Positions 36,406 through 45,972 of a stretch of DNA of 64,000 nt are shown here, one piece after another. Location of the stretch: NCBI RefSeq assembly GCF_003185915.1, contig NZ_QHLZ01000006.1, positions 124,001 to 188,000 on the forward strand, read 5' to 3'. Below the pieces are notes generated by a model that saw only the letters and a list, made by a program, of their open reading frames with translations, was not told the origin of the DNA and made no database searches. This DNA comes from Arthrobacter psychrochitiniphilus (GTDB taxonomy: Bacteria > Actinomycetota > Actinomycetes > Actinomycetales > Micrococcaceae). The translations under genes and the position numbers were made by a program. Position 1 is the stretch's first letter. Each line of letters opens with the position of its first letter.

Positions 36406-39400
36406 CTTTATCCACTTGCACGCAGCCACGGCCTTTAGCGCACACTTTGGGGTCTCGTGGCCGGAGGAGATGGCCCAAGCCGCAGCAGCTGACGGTGCTG
36501 ATGCGCTCGCCATCACTGACCGGGACGGCCTCTATGGGGCTGTTAAGCACGTTAAGGCGTGCATGGCCGCCGGGATCGACCCGATTATTGGGGTTGATGT
36601 GGCTGTCCGTGAAGAGGTTGGAGATGTTATTGAGGTCACCGGCAGGGTGGTGGTGCTGGCCCATGGCGGGGCCTCCGCACGCCCCGGGGCCGGTTATGGC
36701 GCACTGTGCCGGCTGATTTCAACAGCGCACAGTGCGCCCAAGGGCCCGGTAGGCCTGACCCTGACACAACTGGCGCAAGGTGTTCTGGACCCAGAGTCCG
36801 GGCGGCCCGTGCTGAGCGTTTTGCTGGGTCCGTATTCCCCCGTGGGTAAGGCCATGGAGAGCCGCAAATATTTGCTTCCCCGCAGCAAGTTCAAGCAGTG
36901 GAAAGAGGCCATGCCGGCTGGTTCTCTTGTGGCGGAAATCACCAGCCATTTGAATGCCCCGGGAGATCCGCTGAGCACAACCCACGCTGTGCGCATGGTG
37001 AAATTGGCGCAGGAATTTGATGTTCCAGCGGTCTTGAGTAACGCCGTCCGCTATGTCAATCAAGAAGATGGGCCCATCGCCGATGTGCTTGACGCCGCCA
37101 AGAGCATCGCCTCCCTGGCGGCGTTGAACACCCTGCAGCCCACAGGGCAGGCATGGCTGAAAAGTGCCGCCCAGATGGGAGAAATAGCACGGGACATTGT
37201 CTCCCAGGGCGGTTACGGCAGCGCGGGGCTGGCCCGGCTATGGGCCAACACGGCACAGCTGGCGGATAAATGCCGCCTTGATCCGTCAACAGATTTGGGC
37301 TGGAAACAGCCGCACACCCCGGAAAGCGAGGTGCTTGGGCTGACGCAAACTGCCGGCCGGGAATTGCAGCAGCGCACGGAATCGGCGCTTGTGCAACGGT
37401 TTGCCGGGCTTTCCGGCGGCAAGCTCGAAAAGGTCAAGGACAGGTTGGCGGTGGAGTTGGGCACCATCTCCGAGCTGGGCTTTGAAACGTACTTTCTCAC
37501 CGTGGCTGAAGTATCGGACATGATCGCCGGCATGGGTGTGCGCCGGGCCGCACGAGGTTCCGGTGCGTCGTCGTTGGTTAACTACCTGCTGGGCATCAGC
37601 GCTGTGGACCCCATCGCCAACAACCTTCTCTTTGAACGGTTCCTCTCCAACGACAGGTCCACCCTGCCCGACATTGACTTGGATGTGGAAAGTGCGCAAC
37701 GGCACAACGTGTACAAACGCATCTTTGAGCGTTTCGGGTCGAAGCGGGTGACTTTGATGAGCATGCAAAACAGTTACCGGGCCCGTGGCGCCGTCAGAGA
37801 TGCCGGACTTGCCTTGGGGCTGGATAAGGCGGACATCGATCAGATTGCCAAACAGCTGTGGCGGATCCCGGCAGGCTCCTTGAGGGAGGCCCTGGCGCAG
37901 AAACCCGAATTATGTGATTTAGCGGCCCAGGTGCACCAGTCCCTTCAAGCCCCGTCCCAGACTGAACTGGAGGGGATCCAGGGTGCGGCCCAGGCGCCGG
38001 CGCTGAACCTGCTGGTGGATGTCACAGAACGGCTTGATAGCCTGCCCCGGCACATCTCCATGCATCCGTGCGGAGTGATCTTGGGGGATTCAACCCTGCT
38101 GGGCCGCACCCCCGTCCAACCCAGCGGCATGGGGCTGCCCATGAGCCAGTTCGATAAGCACGACATGGACGCCATGGGCATGCTCAAACTCGATGTCCTA
38201 GGTGTGCGCATGCAAAGTGCCATGGCCCATGCGGTGCAGGAGATTATCCGGTTGCACCCTTCACGGGAGGAAGTGGCCGTCCAGGGCGGGCATGACCGCG
38301 CCGCGCCCTTCCTGGGGGAGGGCGGAGCCATTGACCTTGACGCCATACCTCTCGACGACGAACCCACCTTTGAGCTGATTCGCAGCACCCACACGCTGGG
38401 ATGTTTTCAGATTGAGTCTCCTGGGCAGCGTGAACTGGTAGGGAAAATGGCCCCCACCGAGTTCAGCGACCTTGTCATTGACATCTCCCTCTTCCGGCCA
38501 GGGCCCATGAAATCCAACATGGTCAAACCATTTTTGGAAAGCCGCTCCGGATTCGCACAACCGCATTATGCCCACCCGGACCTCATCCCGGTGCTGGCGG
38601 AAACACACGGGGTAACCGTCTTTCATGAGCAAGTGCTGCGCACCTTGGCCATCATGACAGGCTGCACCCTATCCCGGGCTGACGAATTCCGGCGCGGACT
38701 GGGCAAAGCGATGGTGGAACCCGTGGTGGAAAAGTATTTTAGGGACAAAGCCGCCCACAAGGGCTACAGCCCTGCCGTGATCGAAGAAGTGTGGGCCACC
38801 TTATCCGCCTTCGGAAGCTTCGGCTTCTGCAAAGCCCACGGAGCAGCGTTCGCCGTCCCTACCTACCAATCGGCGTGGCTGAAGGCGCACCACCCCGCCG
38901 AGTTCATGGCGGGGCTATGGGAACATGACCCCGGAATGTATCCGCGCCGTCTGCTCGTGGCAGAAGCCCGGCGCATGGGCATTCCCATTCTTCCCCTGGA
39001 CATTAACGCCAGCGCCGGTGAGTACCATGCCGAACGCACTGATAGCGGAGAGATTGGGGTGCGGCTCAGTTTGGCCGGGGTATACGGGCTCTCTGCCACG
39101 GAGTTGAAACGTATCGTGGCGGGTCAGCCGTACGGCTCCCTGGCGGAGCTGCGAGACAAAGCAAAACTCAGCCGGCCCACCTTGAAACGGTTGGCCCAGC
39201 TGGGCGCACTTGACCCGTTGCACAATCAGGCAAAGGACCGCACCGGAAGTACCGCCAATCGTGCCGATCTAGTGGCCCATGTCAACAGCCTGCCCGCCCA
39301 TAAGAGCAACAAGGCCAATGACCCCATCCATGGGCAATTCGCCCTGCCCATGGATGATGTGGAACTGGGCGCGCTCGCCGTCGGGCTTCCGGAAAGCAGT

Positions 39401-39838
39401 CTGGCTGAAATAGTGAGCACAGAGCTGGATCTGCTCTCCATGGATGTCAGTGGCCATCTCATGGACAGTTATGCACCCCTTCTTGACCGGTTGGGGGTGA
39501 GCCGGGCGGATCAACTCCTTGGCCTGCGCAATAACACTGAGGTTTTGGTGGCCGGGGTGCGGGTGGCCACCCAAACCCCGCCCATGAGGGGTGGCAAACG
39601 GGTGGTGTTCATCAGTGTTGACGACGGCACCGGCTGCGTTGACACCACGTTCTTCACGCAAGCGCAGCAAAAATCCGGGCCGCTGCTCTTTGGTACCCGC
39701 ATGCTGCTGATCCGCGGACTGACCCGGCGCACCGGGCCCCGCGGGATCACGGTGCAGGCGCTGGAGGCTTGGGACCTGCAGGACACTGCCCGCCTGCCCA
39801 CACCGCCCGGGTTGGTTGGGGCGCCAGCAAACCGATAA
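36398..39838 (+). CDS. dnaE2: error-prone DNA polymerase III alpha subunit, DnaE2
   Basis: 1146 residues from GTG 36398, 7 nt after GGAGGAG; TTG 36395 is one codon upstream. Domains in order are PHP ([15 protein letters not shown], residues about 4-18), the polymerase palm with PDIDLDVE carrying two catalytic Asp, fingers with HISMHPCGV, the helix-hairpin-helix region and a C-terminal OB fold. DnaE2 performs SOS-induced translesion synthesis with ImuA'/ImuB in actinobacteria. It is coupled to the DUF6504-like gene. No imuB gene is nearby. Confidence 0.95.
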   Translation: MRNFIHLHAATAFSAHFGVSWPEEMAQAAAADGADALAITDRDGLYGAVKHVKACMAAGIDPIIGVDVAVREEVGDVIEVTGRVVVLAHGGASARPGAGYGALCRLISTAHSAPKGPVGLTLTQLAQGVLDPESGRPVLSVLLGPYSPVGKAMESRKYLLPRSKFKQWKEAMPAGSLVAEITSHLNAPGDPLSTTHAVRMVKLAQEFDVPAVLSNAVRYVNQEDGPIADVLDAAKSIASLAALNTLQPTGQAWLKSAAQMGEIARDIVSQGGYGSAGLARLWANTAQLADKCRLDPSTDLGWKQPHTPESEVLGLTQTAGRELQQRTESALVQRFAGLSGGKLEKVKDRLAVELGTISELGFETYFLTVAEVSDMIAGMGVRRAARGSGASSLVNYLLGISAVDPIANNLLFERFLSNDRSTLPDIDLDVESAQRHNVYKRIFERFGSKRVTLMSMQNSYRARGAVRDAGLALGLDKADIDQIAKQLWRIPAGSLREALAQKPELCDLAAQVHQSLQAPSQTELEGIQGAAQAPALNLLVDVTERLDSLPRHISMHPCGVILGDSTLLGRTPVQPSGMGLPMSQFDKHDMDAMGMLKLDVLGVRMQSAMAHAVQEIIRLHPSREEVAVQGGHDRAAPFLGEGGAIDLDAIPLDDEPTFELIRSTHTLGCFQIESPGQRELVGKMAPTEFSDLVIDISLFRPGPMKSNMVKPFLESRSGFAQPHYAHPDLIPVLAETHGVTVFHEQVLRTLAIMTGCTLSRADEFRRGLGKAMVEPVVEKYFRDKAAHKGYSPAVIEEVWATLSAFGSFGFCKAHGAAFAVPTYQSAWLKAHHPAEFMAGLWEHDPGMYPRRLLVAEARRMGIPILPLDINASAGEYHAERTDSGEIGVRLSLAGVYGLSATELKRIVAGQPYGSLAELRDKAKLSRPTLKRLAQLGALDPLHNQAKDRTGSTANRADLVAHVNSLPAHKSNKANDPIHGQFALPMDDVELGALAVGLPESSLAEIVSTELDLLSMDVSGHLMDSYAPLLDRLGVSRADQLLGLRNNTEVLVAGVRVATQTPPMRGGKRVVFISVDDGTGCVDTTFFTQAQQKSGPLLFGTRMLLIRGLTRRTGPRGITVQALEAWDLQDTARLPTPPGLVGAPANR

Positions 39839-39912
39839 CATCAAGGAGGCTCACAGCAACCCCCGTATGTTGCTTGGATATGGAGCCGCACATAACAAAC
39901 AAGGAGTTAGAC

Positions 39913-41922
39913 GTGCCAGTGGATTCACAAATCACCATCAAGGTCGACGGCGAGACGACTACGGTGGCCACAGGCACCACCGGTGCGGAGCTGTTCTTTG
40001 AACGCCGCGACGTTGTTGTCATGCGCATGGACGGCACCTTGAAGGACCTCTCCGCCGTACTGGCCGAGGGCGCCTCCGTGGAGTCAGTCACCATTGATTC
40101 CCCCGACGGACTGGACGTGCTGCGCCACTCCACCGCGCACGTCATGGCCCAGGCCGTGCAGGCGCTGCGCCCCGATGCCAAGCTCGGCATTGGCCCTTAC
40201 ATCACCGACGGCTTTTACTTCGACTTTGATGTGACCGAGCCCTTCACGCCGGAAGATCTGAAGACGCTTGAGAAGATGATGCTCAAGATCGTCAACCAAA
40301 ACCAGAAGTTCGCACGCCGGGTGGTCTCCGAGGATGAAGCCCGCGTGGCCATGGCCAATGAGCCGTACAAGCTGGAACTGCTCGGCAAGGCTTCCGACGC
40401 CGATGCCGCTGGTGAAGGTGTCAACGTAGAAGTCGGTGCCGGGGACATCACCATTTACTCCAACATTGACCGCAAGAGCGGCGAAGAGGTGTGGTGTGAT
40501 CTGTGCCGCGGCCCGCACCTGCAAAACACGAAGCTGATCTCCAACGCCTTCGCACTGACGCGCACCTCCGCCGCCTACTGGCTGGGCAACCAGAACAACC
40601 AGCAGCTCCAGCGCATTTACGGAACGGCCTGGCCCACCAAGGAAGCCCTCAAGGCCTACCAGGAACGCATTGCCGAGGCCGAGCGCCGCGACCACCGCAA
40701 GCTCGGTGTGGAGCTTGATTTGTTCTCCTTCCCCGACGAGTTGGGCTCGGGCCTGCCTGTGTTCCACCCCAAGGGCGGGATCATCCGCAAGGAGATGGAA
40801 GACTACTCGCGCAAGCGCCATGTTGAGGCCGGGTATGACTTCGTCTACACCCCTCACATCACCAAGGGCCACTTGTACGAGGTTTCCGGACACCTTGACT
40901 GGTACAAGGAAGGCATGTTCCCGGCCATGCATGTGGATGCTGAACTCAATGAGGACGGCACGGTGCGCAAGCCCGGCCAGGACTACTACCTCAAGCCCAT
41001 GAACTGCCCCATGCACAACTTGATCTTCCGCTCCCGCGGGCGCTCCTACCGTGAGCTGCCGCTGCGCCTGTTCGAATTCGGCTCGGTGTACCGCTACGAA
41101 AAGTCCGGTGTAGTGCACGGGCTGACCCGTGTGCGTGGCATGACACAGGACGACGCCCACATCTACTGCACCAAGGAGCAGATGAAAGATGAGCTCACCG
41201 AAACCCTAAACTTTGTGCTCTCACTGCTCAAGGACTATGGGCTAGATGACTTCTACCTGGAACTCTCCACAAAGAACCCGGAAAAGTTTGTTGGTGACGA
41301 TGCTATCTGGGAAGAAGCCACCAACACCCTGGCCGAGGTTGCTGCGGCCTCCGGGCTGGAACTGGTAGCCGATCCCGGTGGGGCCGCGTTCTACGGTCCC
41401 AAAATTTCGGTCCAGGCCAAGGATGCGCTGGGCCGCACCTGGCAGATGTCCACTATTCAGCTGGACTTCAACCTGCCGGAGCGTTTCGAGCTGGAATACC
41501 AGGCTGCCGATGGCACCCGCCAGCGCCCCGTCATGATCCACCGCGCCCTGTTCGGGTCTGTGGAACGCTTCATGGGCGTGCTGACCGAGCACTACGCCGG
41601 CGCTTTCCCGGCTTGGCTTTCCCCGGTGCAAGTTGTTGCCATCCCTGTGGCTGAGGCGTTCAATGACTACATGTTTGACGTGGTCGCGCAGCTTAAAGCG
41701 GCCGGCATCCGTGCCGAGGTGGACATCTCCAGCGATCGCTTCCCCAAGAAAATCCGTACGGCCAGCAAGGATAAGGTACCGTTTGTGCTGATCGCTGGCG
41801 GGGACGACGCTGACGCAAACGCTGTGTCCTTCCGTTTCCGCGACGGCAGCCAGGACAACGGCGTACCTGTTCAAGAAGCAGTGCGCCGCATTGTTGAGGC
41901 TGTTCGGAACCGCACGGCGTGA
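39913..41922 (+). CDS. thrS: threonyl-tRNA synthetase
   Basis: 669 residues from GTG 39913, 6 nt after AAGGAG. An N-terminal TGS domain is followed by the editing domain with [10 protein letters not shown] and CDLCRGPHL, class II motif 1, motif 2 region [19 protein letters not shown] (cited from about residue 370), zinc-binding PMNCPMHN, motif 3 and the anticodon-binding domain. It charges tRNA-Thr. I see no T-box leader in the 74 bp upstream. It starts the thrS-HIT-pgsA block, and its stop overlaps the next gene. Confidence 0.96.
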   Translation: MPVDSQITIKVDGETTTVATGTTGAELFFERRDVVVMRMDGTLKDLSAVLAEGASVESVTIDSPDGLDVLRHSTAHVMAQAVQALRPDAKLGIGPYITDGFYFDFDVTEPFTPEDLKTLEKMMLKIVNQNQKFARRVVSEDEARVAMANEPYKLELLGKASDADAAGEGVNVEVGAGDITIYSNIDRKSGEEVWCDLCRGPHLQNTKLISNAFALTRTSAAYWLGNQNNQQLQRIYGTAWPTKEALKAYQERIAEAERRDHRKLGVELDLFSFPDELGSGLPVFHPKGGIIRKEMEDYSRKRHVEAGYDFVYTPHITKGHLYEVSGHLDWYKEGMFPAMHVDAELNEDGTVRKPGQDYYLKPMNCPMHNLIFRSRGRSYRELPLRLFEFGSVYRYEKSGVVHGLTRVRGMTQDDAHIYCTKEQMKDELTETLNFVLSLLKDYGLDDFYLELSTKNPEKFVGDDAIWEEATNTLAEVAAASGLELVADPGGAAFYGPKISVQAKDALGRTWQMSTIQLDFNLPERFELEYQAADGTRQRPVMIHRALFGSVERFMGVLTEHYAGAFPAWLSPVQVVAIPVAEAFNDYMFDVVAQLKAAGIRAEVDISSDRFPKKIRTASKDKVPFVLIAGGDDADANAVSFRFRDGSQDNGVPVQEAVRRIVEAVRNRTA

Positions 41923-42497
41923 GCAGCCTTGGTGGGGAGTCCGATCCCGTTGCAATAGATGATTTTGAACTCCCAGGGGTTCCGGACGCCTTCCAACGGC
42001 TGTGGACGCCCCACCGGCTGGCCTATGTCAAGGGCGGGCAGGAGCAGGTTACAGGCAAGCACAACTGCCCGTTCTGCGAGGCTCCCGGGCGCAGTGATGA
42101 AGAGTCCCTCATTGTCCACCGCGGCAAGCTGGTGTTTGTGGTGCTGAACCTCTACCCGTACAACCCGGGGCATCTACTGGTCTGCCCGTACCGGCACGTG
42201 CCGGACTACACGGACCTAACGGTGGAGGAAAGCGCAGAATTTGCTGCGCTGACACAACAAGCCATGCGGGTTCTGAGGCACGTGGCCAACCCTTCCGGAT
42301 TCAACCTGGGCATGAACCAGGGAGTCACCGGGGGTGCCGGCATAGCGGCCCATCTGCACCAGCACGTGGTGCCTCGGTGGGGTGGTGATGGCAATTTCAT
42401 GCCCATTATTGCCGGAACCAAGGCCATCACTCAAACTCTAGGCGATGTCCGCCAACAGGTTGCTGAGGCCTGGAACAACGCTGAACAGGGGAAGTGA
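41919..42497 (+). CDS. HIT-domain protein (AP4A phosphorylase-like)
   Basis: 192 residues from GTG 41919, overlapping the thrS stop as GTGA. The histidine triad is [12 protein letters not shown] (HxHxHV), and [20 protein letters not shown] is the N-terminal Cys/His segment. Homologues next to pgsA in actinobacteria act on diadenosine tetraphosphate, which fits its position right after an aminoacyl-tRNA synthetase, a source of AP4A. It overlaps pgsA by one base. Confidence 0.9.
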   Translation: MSSLGGESDPVAIDDFELPGVPDAFQRLWTPHRLAYVKGGQEQVTGKHNCPFCEAPGRSDEESLIVHRGKLVFVVLNLYPYNPGHLLVCPYRHVPDYTDLTVEESAEFAALTQQAMRVLRHVANPSGFNLGMNQGVTGGAGIAAHLHQHVVPRWGGDGNFMPIIAGTKAITQTLGDVRQQVAEAWNNAEQGK

Positions 42498-43123
42498 TGC
42501 TAAACAAGTACGCGCGTGCTCTTTTTGCCGCCATCTTCACCCCGGTCGCAACACTTCTGGTGCGGCTGAAGGTTTCACCCGATGCCGTCACCATCATCGG
42601 CACCTTAGGCGTTGCCGGCGGCGCCCTGATCGGGTACCCGCTGGGGGAACTGTTCTGGGGCACCGTGGTCATTACAGTGTTTGTCTTCTCTGACATTGTG
42701 GACGGGCTCATGGCCAGGATGCTGGGCCGCTCGGGCAAATGGGGTGCCTTTTTGGACTCCACCCTTGACCGGGTGGGAGACGGAGCAGTGTTTGCCGGTA
42801 TTGTCATCTGGTTTTACACAGGTGGCAACAACCACTTCATTGCCGCGATGGCGCTGACGTGCCTGGTGCTGGGCTCCATTGTCTCCTACGCCAAGGCACG
42901 CGCCGAAGGTCTGGGCATGACCGCTAATGTTGGCATTGCTGAACGCTCCGACAGGCTCGTGGTGGTGCTCGTGGCGACCGGGCTGGTAGGGCTGGGAATA
43001 CCCGAAGCCGTGCTCGCCGTGGTGCTTGTCCTGTTGGCCATTGCCAGCATGGTGACCGTGTTCCAGAGGATTGGGACGGTGCGCCGCCAAGCGTTGGCGG
43101 GCAGTAACGCAGAGGGACAGTAA
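42497..43123 (+). CDS. pgsA: CDP-alcohol phosphatidyltransferase, phosphatidylinositol-phosphate synthase-like
   Basis: 208 residues from ATG 42497 (GTG 42494 is the alternative). The CDP-alcohol motif DG-x2-AR-x8-G-x3-D-x3-D is complete in [20 protein letters not shown]. Six hydrophobic segments are expected. Position after thrS and the HIT gene matches the actinobacterial PgsA1 that makes phosphatidylinositol phosphate from CDP-diacylglycerol and inositol phosphate. Usually an acyltransferase and mannosyltransferase for phosphatidylinositol mannosides follow; here pdxS does. Confidence 0.88.
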   Translation: MLNKYARALFAAIFTPVATLLVRLKVSPDAVTIIGTLGVAGGALIGYPLGELFWGTVVITVFVFSDIVDGLMARMLGRSGKWGAFLDSTLDRVGDGAVFAGIVIWFYTGGNNHFIAAMALTCLVLGSIVSYAKARAEGLGMTANVGIAERSDRLVVVLVATGLVGLGIPEAVLAVVLVLLAIASMVTVFQRIGTVRRQALAGSNAEGQ

Positions 43124-43136
43124 CACTAGTTTTTAT

Positions 43137-43233
43137 CCCCTCTGGGGCTCGGAATAGAATGATCGCACCCGTGAAACATGTCACGTTTGACGGGTGCGAG
43201 AAAATTTTCCGTTCCTTCCCAGAGGGGTTTTTT
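43137..43233 (+). promoter_or_regulatory. structured leader of pdxS with SD-sequestering stem
   Basis: CCCCTCTGGG (43137-43146) is perfectly complementary to CCCAGAGGGG (43218-43227), which contains the pdxS ribosome site AGAGGGG. Between them a second hairpin pairs CGCACCCGT (43164-43172) with ACGGGTGCG (43190-43198). The outer stem is followed directly by T6 (43228-43233) and the GTG start. It could act as a translational switch or as an attenuator. Confidence 0.6.
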
Positions 43234-44136
43234 GTGTCTACACCCGAGGTAACACCCGTGACCGGCAGCAGCCGGGTAAAGCGCGGCATGGCCGACATGC
43301 TCAAGGGCGGCGTCATTATGGACGTGGTCAACGTTGAGCAGGCAAAGATCGCCGAAGATGCCGGCGCCGTGGCCGTCATGGCCCTGGAACGCGTCCCGGC
43401 AGATATTCGTGCCCAGGGCGGGGTCTCCCGCGCCAGTGATCCGGACATGATTGATGCCATCATTGCCGCAGTGTCCATCCCCGTCATGGCCAAGGCCCGC
43501 ATTGGCCACTTCGTGGAGGCCCAGGTACTGGAGTCCCTCGGAGTGGACTTTGTGGATGAATCCGAGGTCCTGACCCCAGCCGACTACGAGCACCACATCG
43601 ACAAATGGAACTTCAAGGTTCCTTTTGTCTGCGGAGCCACCAACTTAGGTGAAGCACTGCGGCGCATCAACGAGGGTGCGGCCATGATCCGCTCCAAGGG
43701 TGAGGCCGGCACCGGAGATGTCTCCAACGCCACGGGCCACATGCGCAAAATCCGCACCCAGATCGCCCAGCTGGCTGCCTTGCCTGCCGACGAACTGTAC
43801 GTGGCGGCGAAGGAACTCCAAGCCCCGTATGAACTCGTCAAGGAAGTTGCCGCCTCCGGCAAACTCCCCGTAGTTCTGTTCACCGCTGGCGGCATCGCCA
43901 CCCCGGCCGACGCCGCCATGATGATGCAGCTCGGCGCTGATGGCGTGTTCGTCGGTTCCGGCATCTTCAAGTCCGGCAACCCGGCTCAGCGTGCCGCCGC
44001 CGTGGTCAAGGCCACCACGTTCTATGACGATCCGTCCGTGATCGCCAACGTCTCCCGCGGCCTGGGTGAGGCCATGGTGGGCATCAACGTGGCCGACCTC
44101 CCCGAGCCCCACCGCCTCTCTGAGCGCGGCTGGTAA
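43234..44136 (+). CDS. pdxS: pyridoxal 5'-phosphate synthase, synthase subunit PdxS
   Basis: 300 residues from GTG 43234, 6 nt after AGAGGGG; the frame is open to 43159 but that part belongs to the leader. The TIM-barrel motifs are [37 protein letters not shown] (short parts), KARIGH with catalytic Lys, and the second Lys in [12 protein letters not shown] region. It condenses ribose 5-phosphate, glyceraldehyde 3-phosphate and ammonia, supplied by PdxT, into PLP. pdxT is 6.8 kb downstream instead of adjacent. Confidence 0.97.
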   Translation: MSTPEVTPVTGSSRVKRGMADMLKGGVIMDVVNVEQAKIAEDAGAVAVMALERVPADIRAQGGVSRASDPDMIDAIIAAVSIPVMAKARIGHFVEAQVLESLGVDFVDESEVLTPADYEHHIDKWNFKVPFVCGATNLGEALRRINEGAAMIRSKGEAGTGDVSNATGHMRKIRTQIAQLAALPADELYVAAKELQAPYELVKEVAASGKLPVVLFTAGGIATPADAAMMMQLGADGVFVGSGIFKSGNPAQRAAAVVKATTFYDDPSVIANVSRGLGEAMVGINVADLPEPHRLSERGW

Positions 44137-44163
44137 CAGCCAGTTGCTTTGACGCGGAGGCTG

Positions 44164-44197
44164 GCGGCGCCGGGGGACGAAAGTTCCCCGGCGCCGC
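44164..44197 (+). terminator. hairpin after pdxS
   Basis: 12-bp GC-rich stem GCGGCGCCGGGG (44164-44175) with CCCCGGCGCCGC (44186-44197), 10-nt loop. The T-run is weak (CTGCCTTAAATA). Confidence 0.65.
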
Positions 44198-44256
44198 TGC
44201 CTTAAATACCGCCGCTGCCTTAAATACCGCCGCTGCCTTAATGACCGCCGCTGCCC
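44193..44256 (+). repeat. 18-bp tandem repeat, about 3.5 copies
   Basis: Unit gccgctgccttaaatacc at 44193-44210 and 44211-44228 (identical), a third diverged copy at 44229-44246 and a partial copy to 44256. It starts inside the right arm of the pdxS hairpin, so each unit repeats part of the terminator tail. Confidence 0.8.
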
Positions 44257-44332
44257 CACTAACCCCCAACGCTCGGTTAGATCCGGGCCTTTTATCCAGA
44301 ACGCTACCGCACCTGACCGGAGGATAACACCC

Positions 44333-45226
44333 ATGACCAGGCACTTCACCGGCTTGATCGCCTATCCCATCACGCCCTTGACGCACGACGACGAACTCGA
44401 CATGGGTGTCTTGGCGCACCTCGTGCACAATGCCGCGCGGGCAGGCGTTTCCGGCATTACCGTGCTTGCCACGTCAGGCGCGGGAGTGACGTTCGACCGG
44501 GGCGAGCGGAAGTCGGTGGTAGAGGCAGCAGTTCAGGCCGCCGAGGGTGCTGCCATGGCCGGGGATGCGCCTATTCCTGTCTACGCTGCCGTCAGTGCCG
44601 CCTCCACCCGTCAGGTGCGCCAGTTTTCCCAGGATGCTGAGCGGGCGGGAGCTGCCGGACTGCTGGTGGCGCCCTTCTCCTACCTCCCGCTTTCTGATGG
44701 GGAAGTGCGGACGCTGTTTGCCGAAGTTGCCGACGCGACGGAGCTGCCACTGTGCTTTTACAACAAGCCCGTCCAGACCCAATATGACCTCACACCGGCA
44801 ACCCTGACACATTTGGCCAACACGGCCCGTGTCGTGGCCGTGAAGGAAACCATGCGGCGCGAGCACATCGTGTCCCGGGTCAGTGTGCTTCGGGACGCCT
44901 CCGGTCCGGACTTTTCCCTCGGGCTCAGCTCGGATGTGCAACTGCTCGCTGACAGGCCCGACGTCGATGCCTGGCACACGGGCTTGGCTGCGCTCATGCC
45001 AGCTGATTATGCGCAGGTGTGGAGCCGGAGCCGAAATGGGCATGAGCAGGGGAGCGGCCTAGCCCTGTTACAGGCCGTGGCTTTGGCGCTCTCCGGAGTG
45101 CGACATTCGGTGGGGGCCCTGCATGCGCTGGCGGGGGAGTTGGGAGTGGCAACAGCGAATCCCCGGGGCCCGTTTGGGCTGCCAGGCAGCGCGGATGTGC
45201 AGCTGCTGCAGGCCGCACTTAGCTAG
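44333..45226 (+). CDS. dihydrodipicolinate synthase family (DapA-like) aldolase
   Basis: 297 residues. TIM-barrel lyase of the N-acetylneuraminate lyase superfamily: AYPITPL near residue 11, the YNKP Tyr (in LCFYNKPVQ) and the Schiff-base Lys in VAVKETM. The GTTGE-like pyruvate-carboxylate loop reads ATSGAGVTF, a departure from true DapA. It likely condenses or cleaves a pyruvate-type substrate other than aspartate semialdehyde. It is a lone gene with GGAGGATAACACCC before ATG 44333. Confidence 0.85.
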   Translation: MTRHFTGLIAYPITPLTHDDELDMGVLAHLVHNAARAGVSGITVLATSGAGVTFDRGERKSVVEAAVQAAEGAAMAGDAPIPVYAAVSAASTRQVRQFSQDAERAGAAGLLVAPFSYLPLSDGEVRTLFAEVADATELPLCFYNKPVQTQYDLTPATLTHLANTARVVAVKETMRREHIVSRVSVLRDASGPDFSLGLSSDVQLLADRPDVDAWHTGLAALMPADYAQVWSRSRNGHEQGSGLALLQAVALALSGVRHSVGALHALAGELGVATANPRGPFGLPGSADVQLLQAALS

Positions 45227-45287
45227 CCTGAAATTCACCAACTACTGCGATATCGAACCGAAAAATGGCGCCATTGGTGGGATAGCG

Positions 45288-45968
45288 TCATGAAGGCGGG
45301 AGATGCAGCCACCAGGTTTGGCCCTTGCCGATGAGTTCGAACCCGTACTTGCGGTAGAGGCGTTGACCATCAGGGGTGGCGTTGAGCAGCAGATGTTCAG
45401 CACCTGCGTTGAAGGCAGCCTCCGAGAGCGTATTCAACAGGGCCGTGCCCAGCCCGGTGCGGCGCTGCTCCGGTGCCACGATCATGTCAAAGATGCCCGC
45501 CAGATGCTTTGCGCCCTGATCCGGTGGCAGATACGCGTAGGAGCGCCCGGCCCAATCATCACCGCTGCGGGCCGTGGCCAGCCACACCTGATGTTCCACA
45601 AGGGCCGTCAGACTCACCCGCGGATCGGCTTCCTCGCTGGAGCTGGCAACAGTCTCCACGTCCAGCGCACGGGTCATCCACCATGGCTGCCAGCCGCGCT
45701 CAAAACGGTACTGCGGCAGAATGCCTTCACGCATGGCGGCATTCATCCAAATACCCACACTGGCGGCACCACGGCGTTCGGCCTCGGCCAGGGCCGGCGC
45801 CAAGCCCGCCTCGGTGATCTCGGAAGGGAACAGGCACAGCATTTCCCGGGTCTCGGGCAGCCACACCCAGTCCATGCGGTGCGTGGAAAACGCCCGTCCA
45901 CCGGTGGCTTCGGCTAGTGCACGGAACCATGCGTGCTGTGTACGTTGACAATCTGCAAGTGTCACCAT
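45288..45968 (-). CDS. GNAT family N-acetyltransferase
   Basis: 226 residues from ATG 45968, 4 nt after the stop of the M3 peptidase gene. The frame extends to 46067 inside that gene, which is not likely to be used. The acetyl-CoA motif is IVAPEQRRTGLGTALLNTL and NATPDGQRLYRKYGFELIG is the C-terminal element. Tight spacing suggests co-transcription with the peptidase. Acceptor unknown. Confidence 0.82.
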   Translation of the reverse strand: MVTLADCQRTQHAWFRALAEATGGRAFSTHRMDWVWLPETREMLCLFPSEITEAGLAPALAEAERRGAASVGIWMNAAMREGILPQYRFERGWQPWWMTRALDVETVASSSEEADPRVSLTALVEHQVWLATARSGDDWAGRSYAYLPPDQGAKHLAGIFDMIVAPEQRRTGLGTALLNTLSEAAFNAGAEHLLLNATPDGQRLYRKYGFELIGKGQTWWLHLPPS

Positions 45969-45972
45969 GTGC

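Noticed and set aside
39839..39912. T-box leader before thrS
   Set aside because: Only 74 bp separate dnaE2 from thrS, and no T-box sequence is seen.
44193..44256. CRISPR array
   Set aside because: Repeats are adjacent with no spacers and there are no cas genes.
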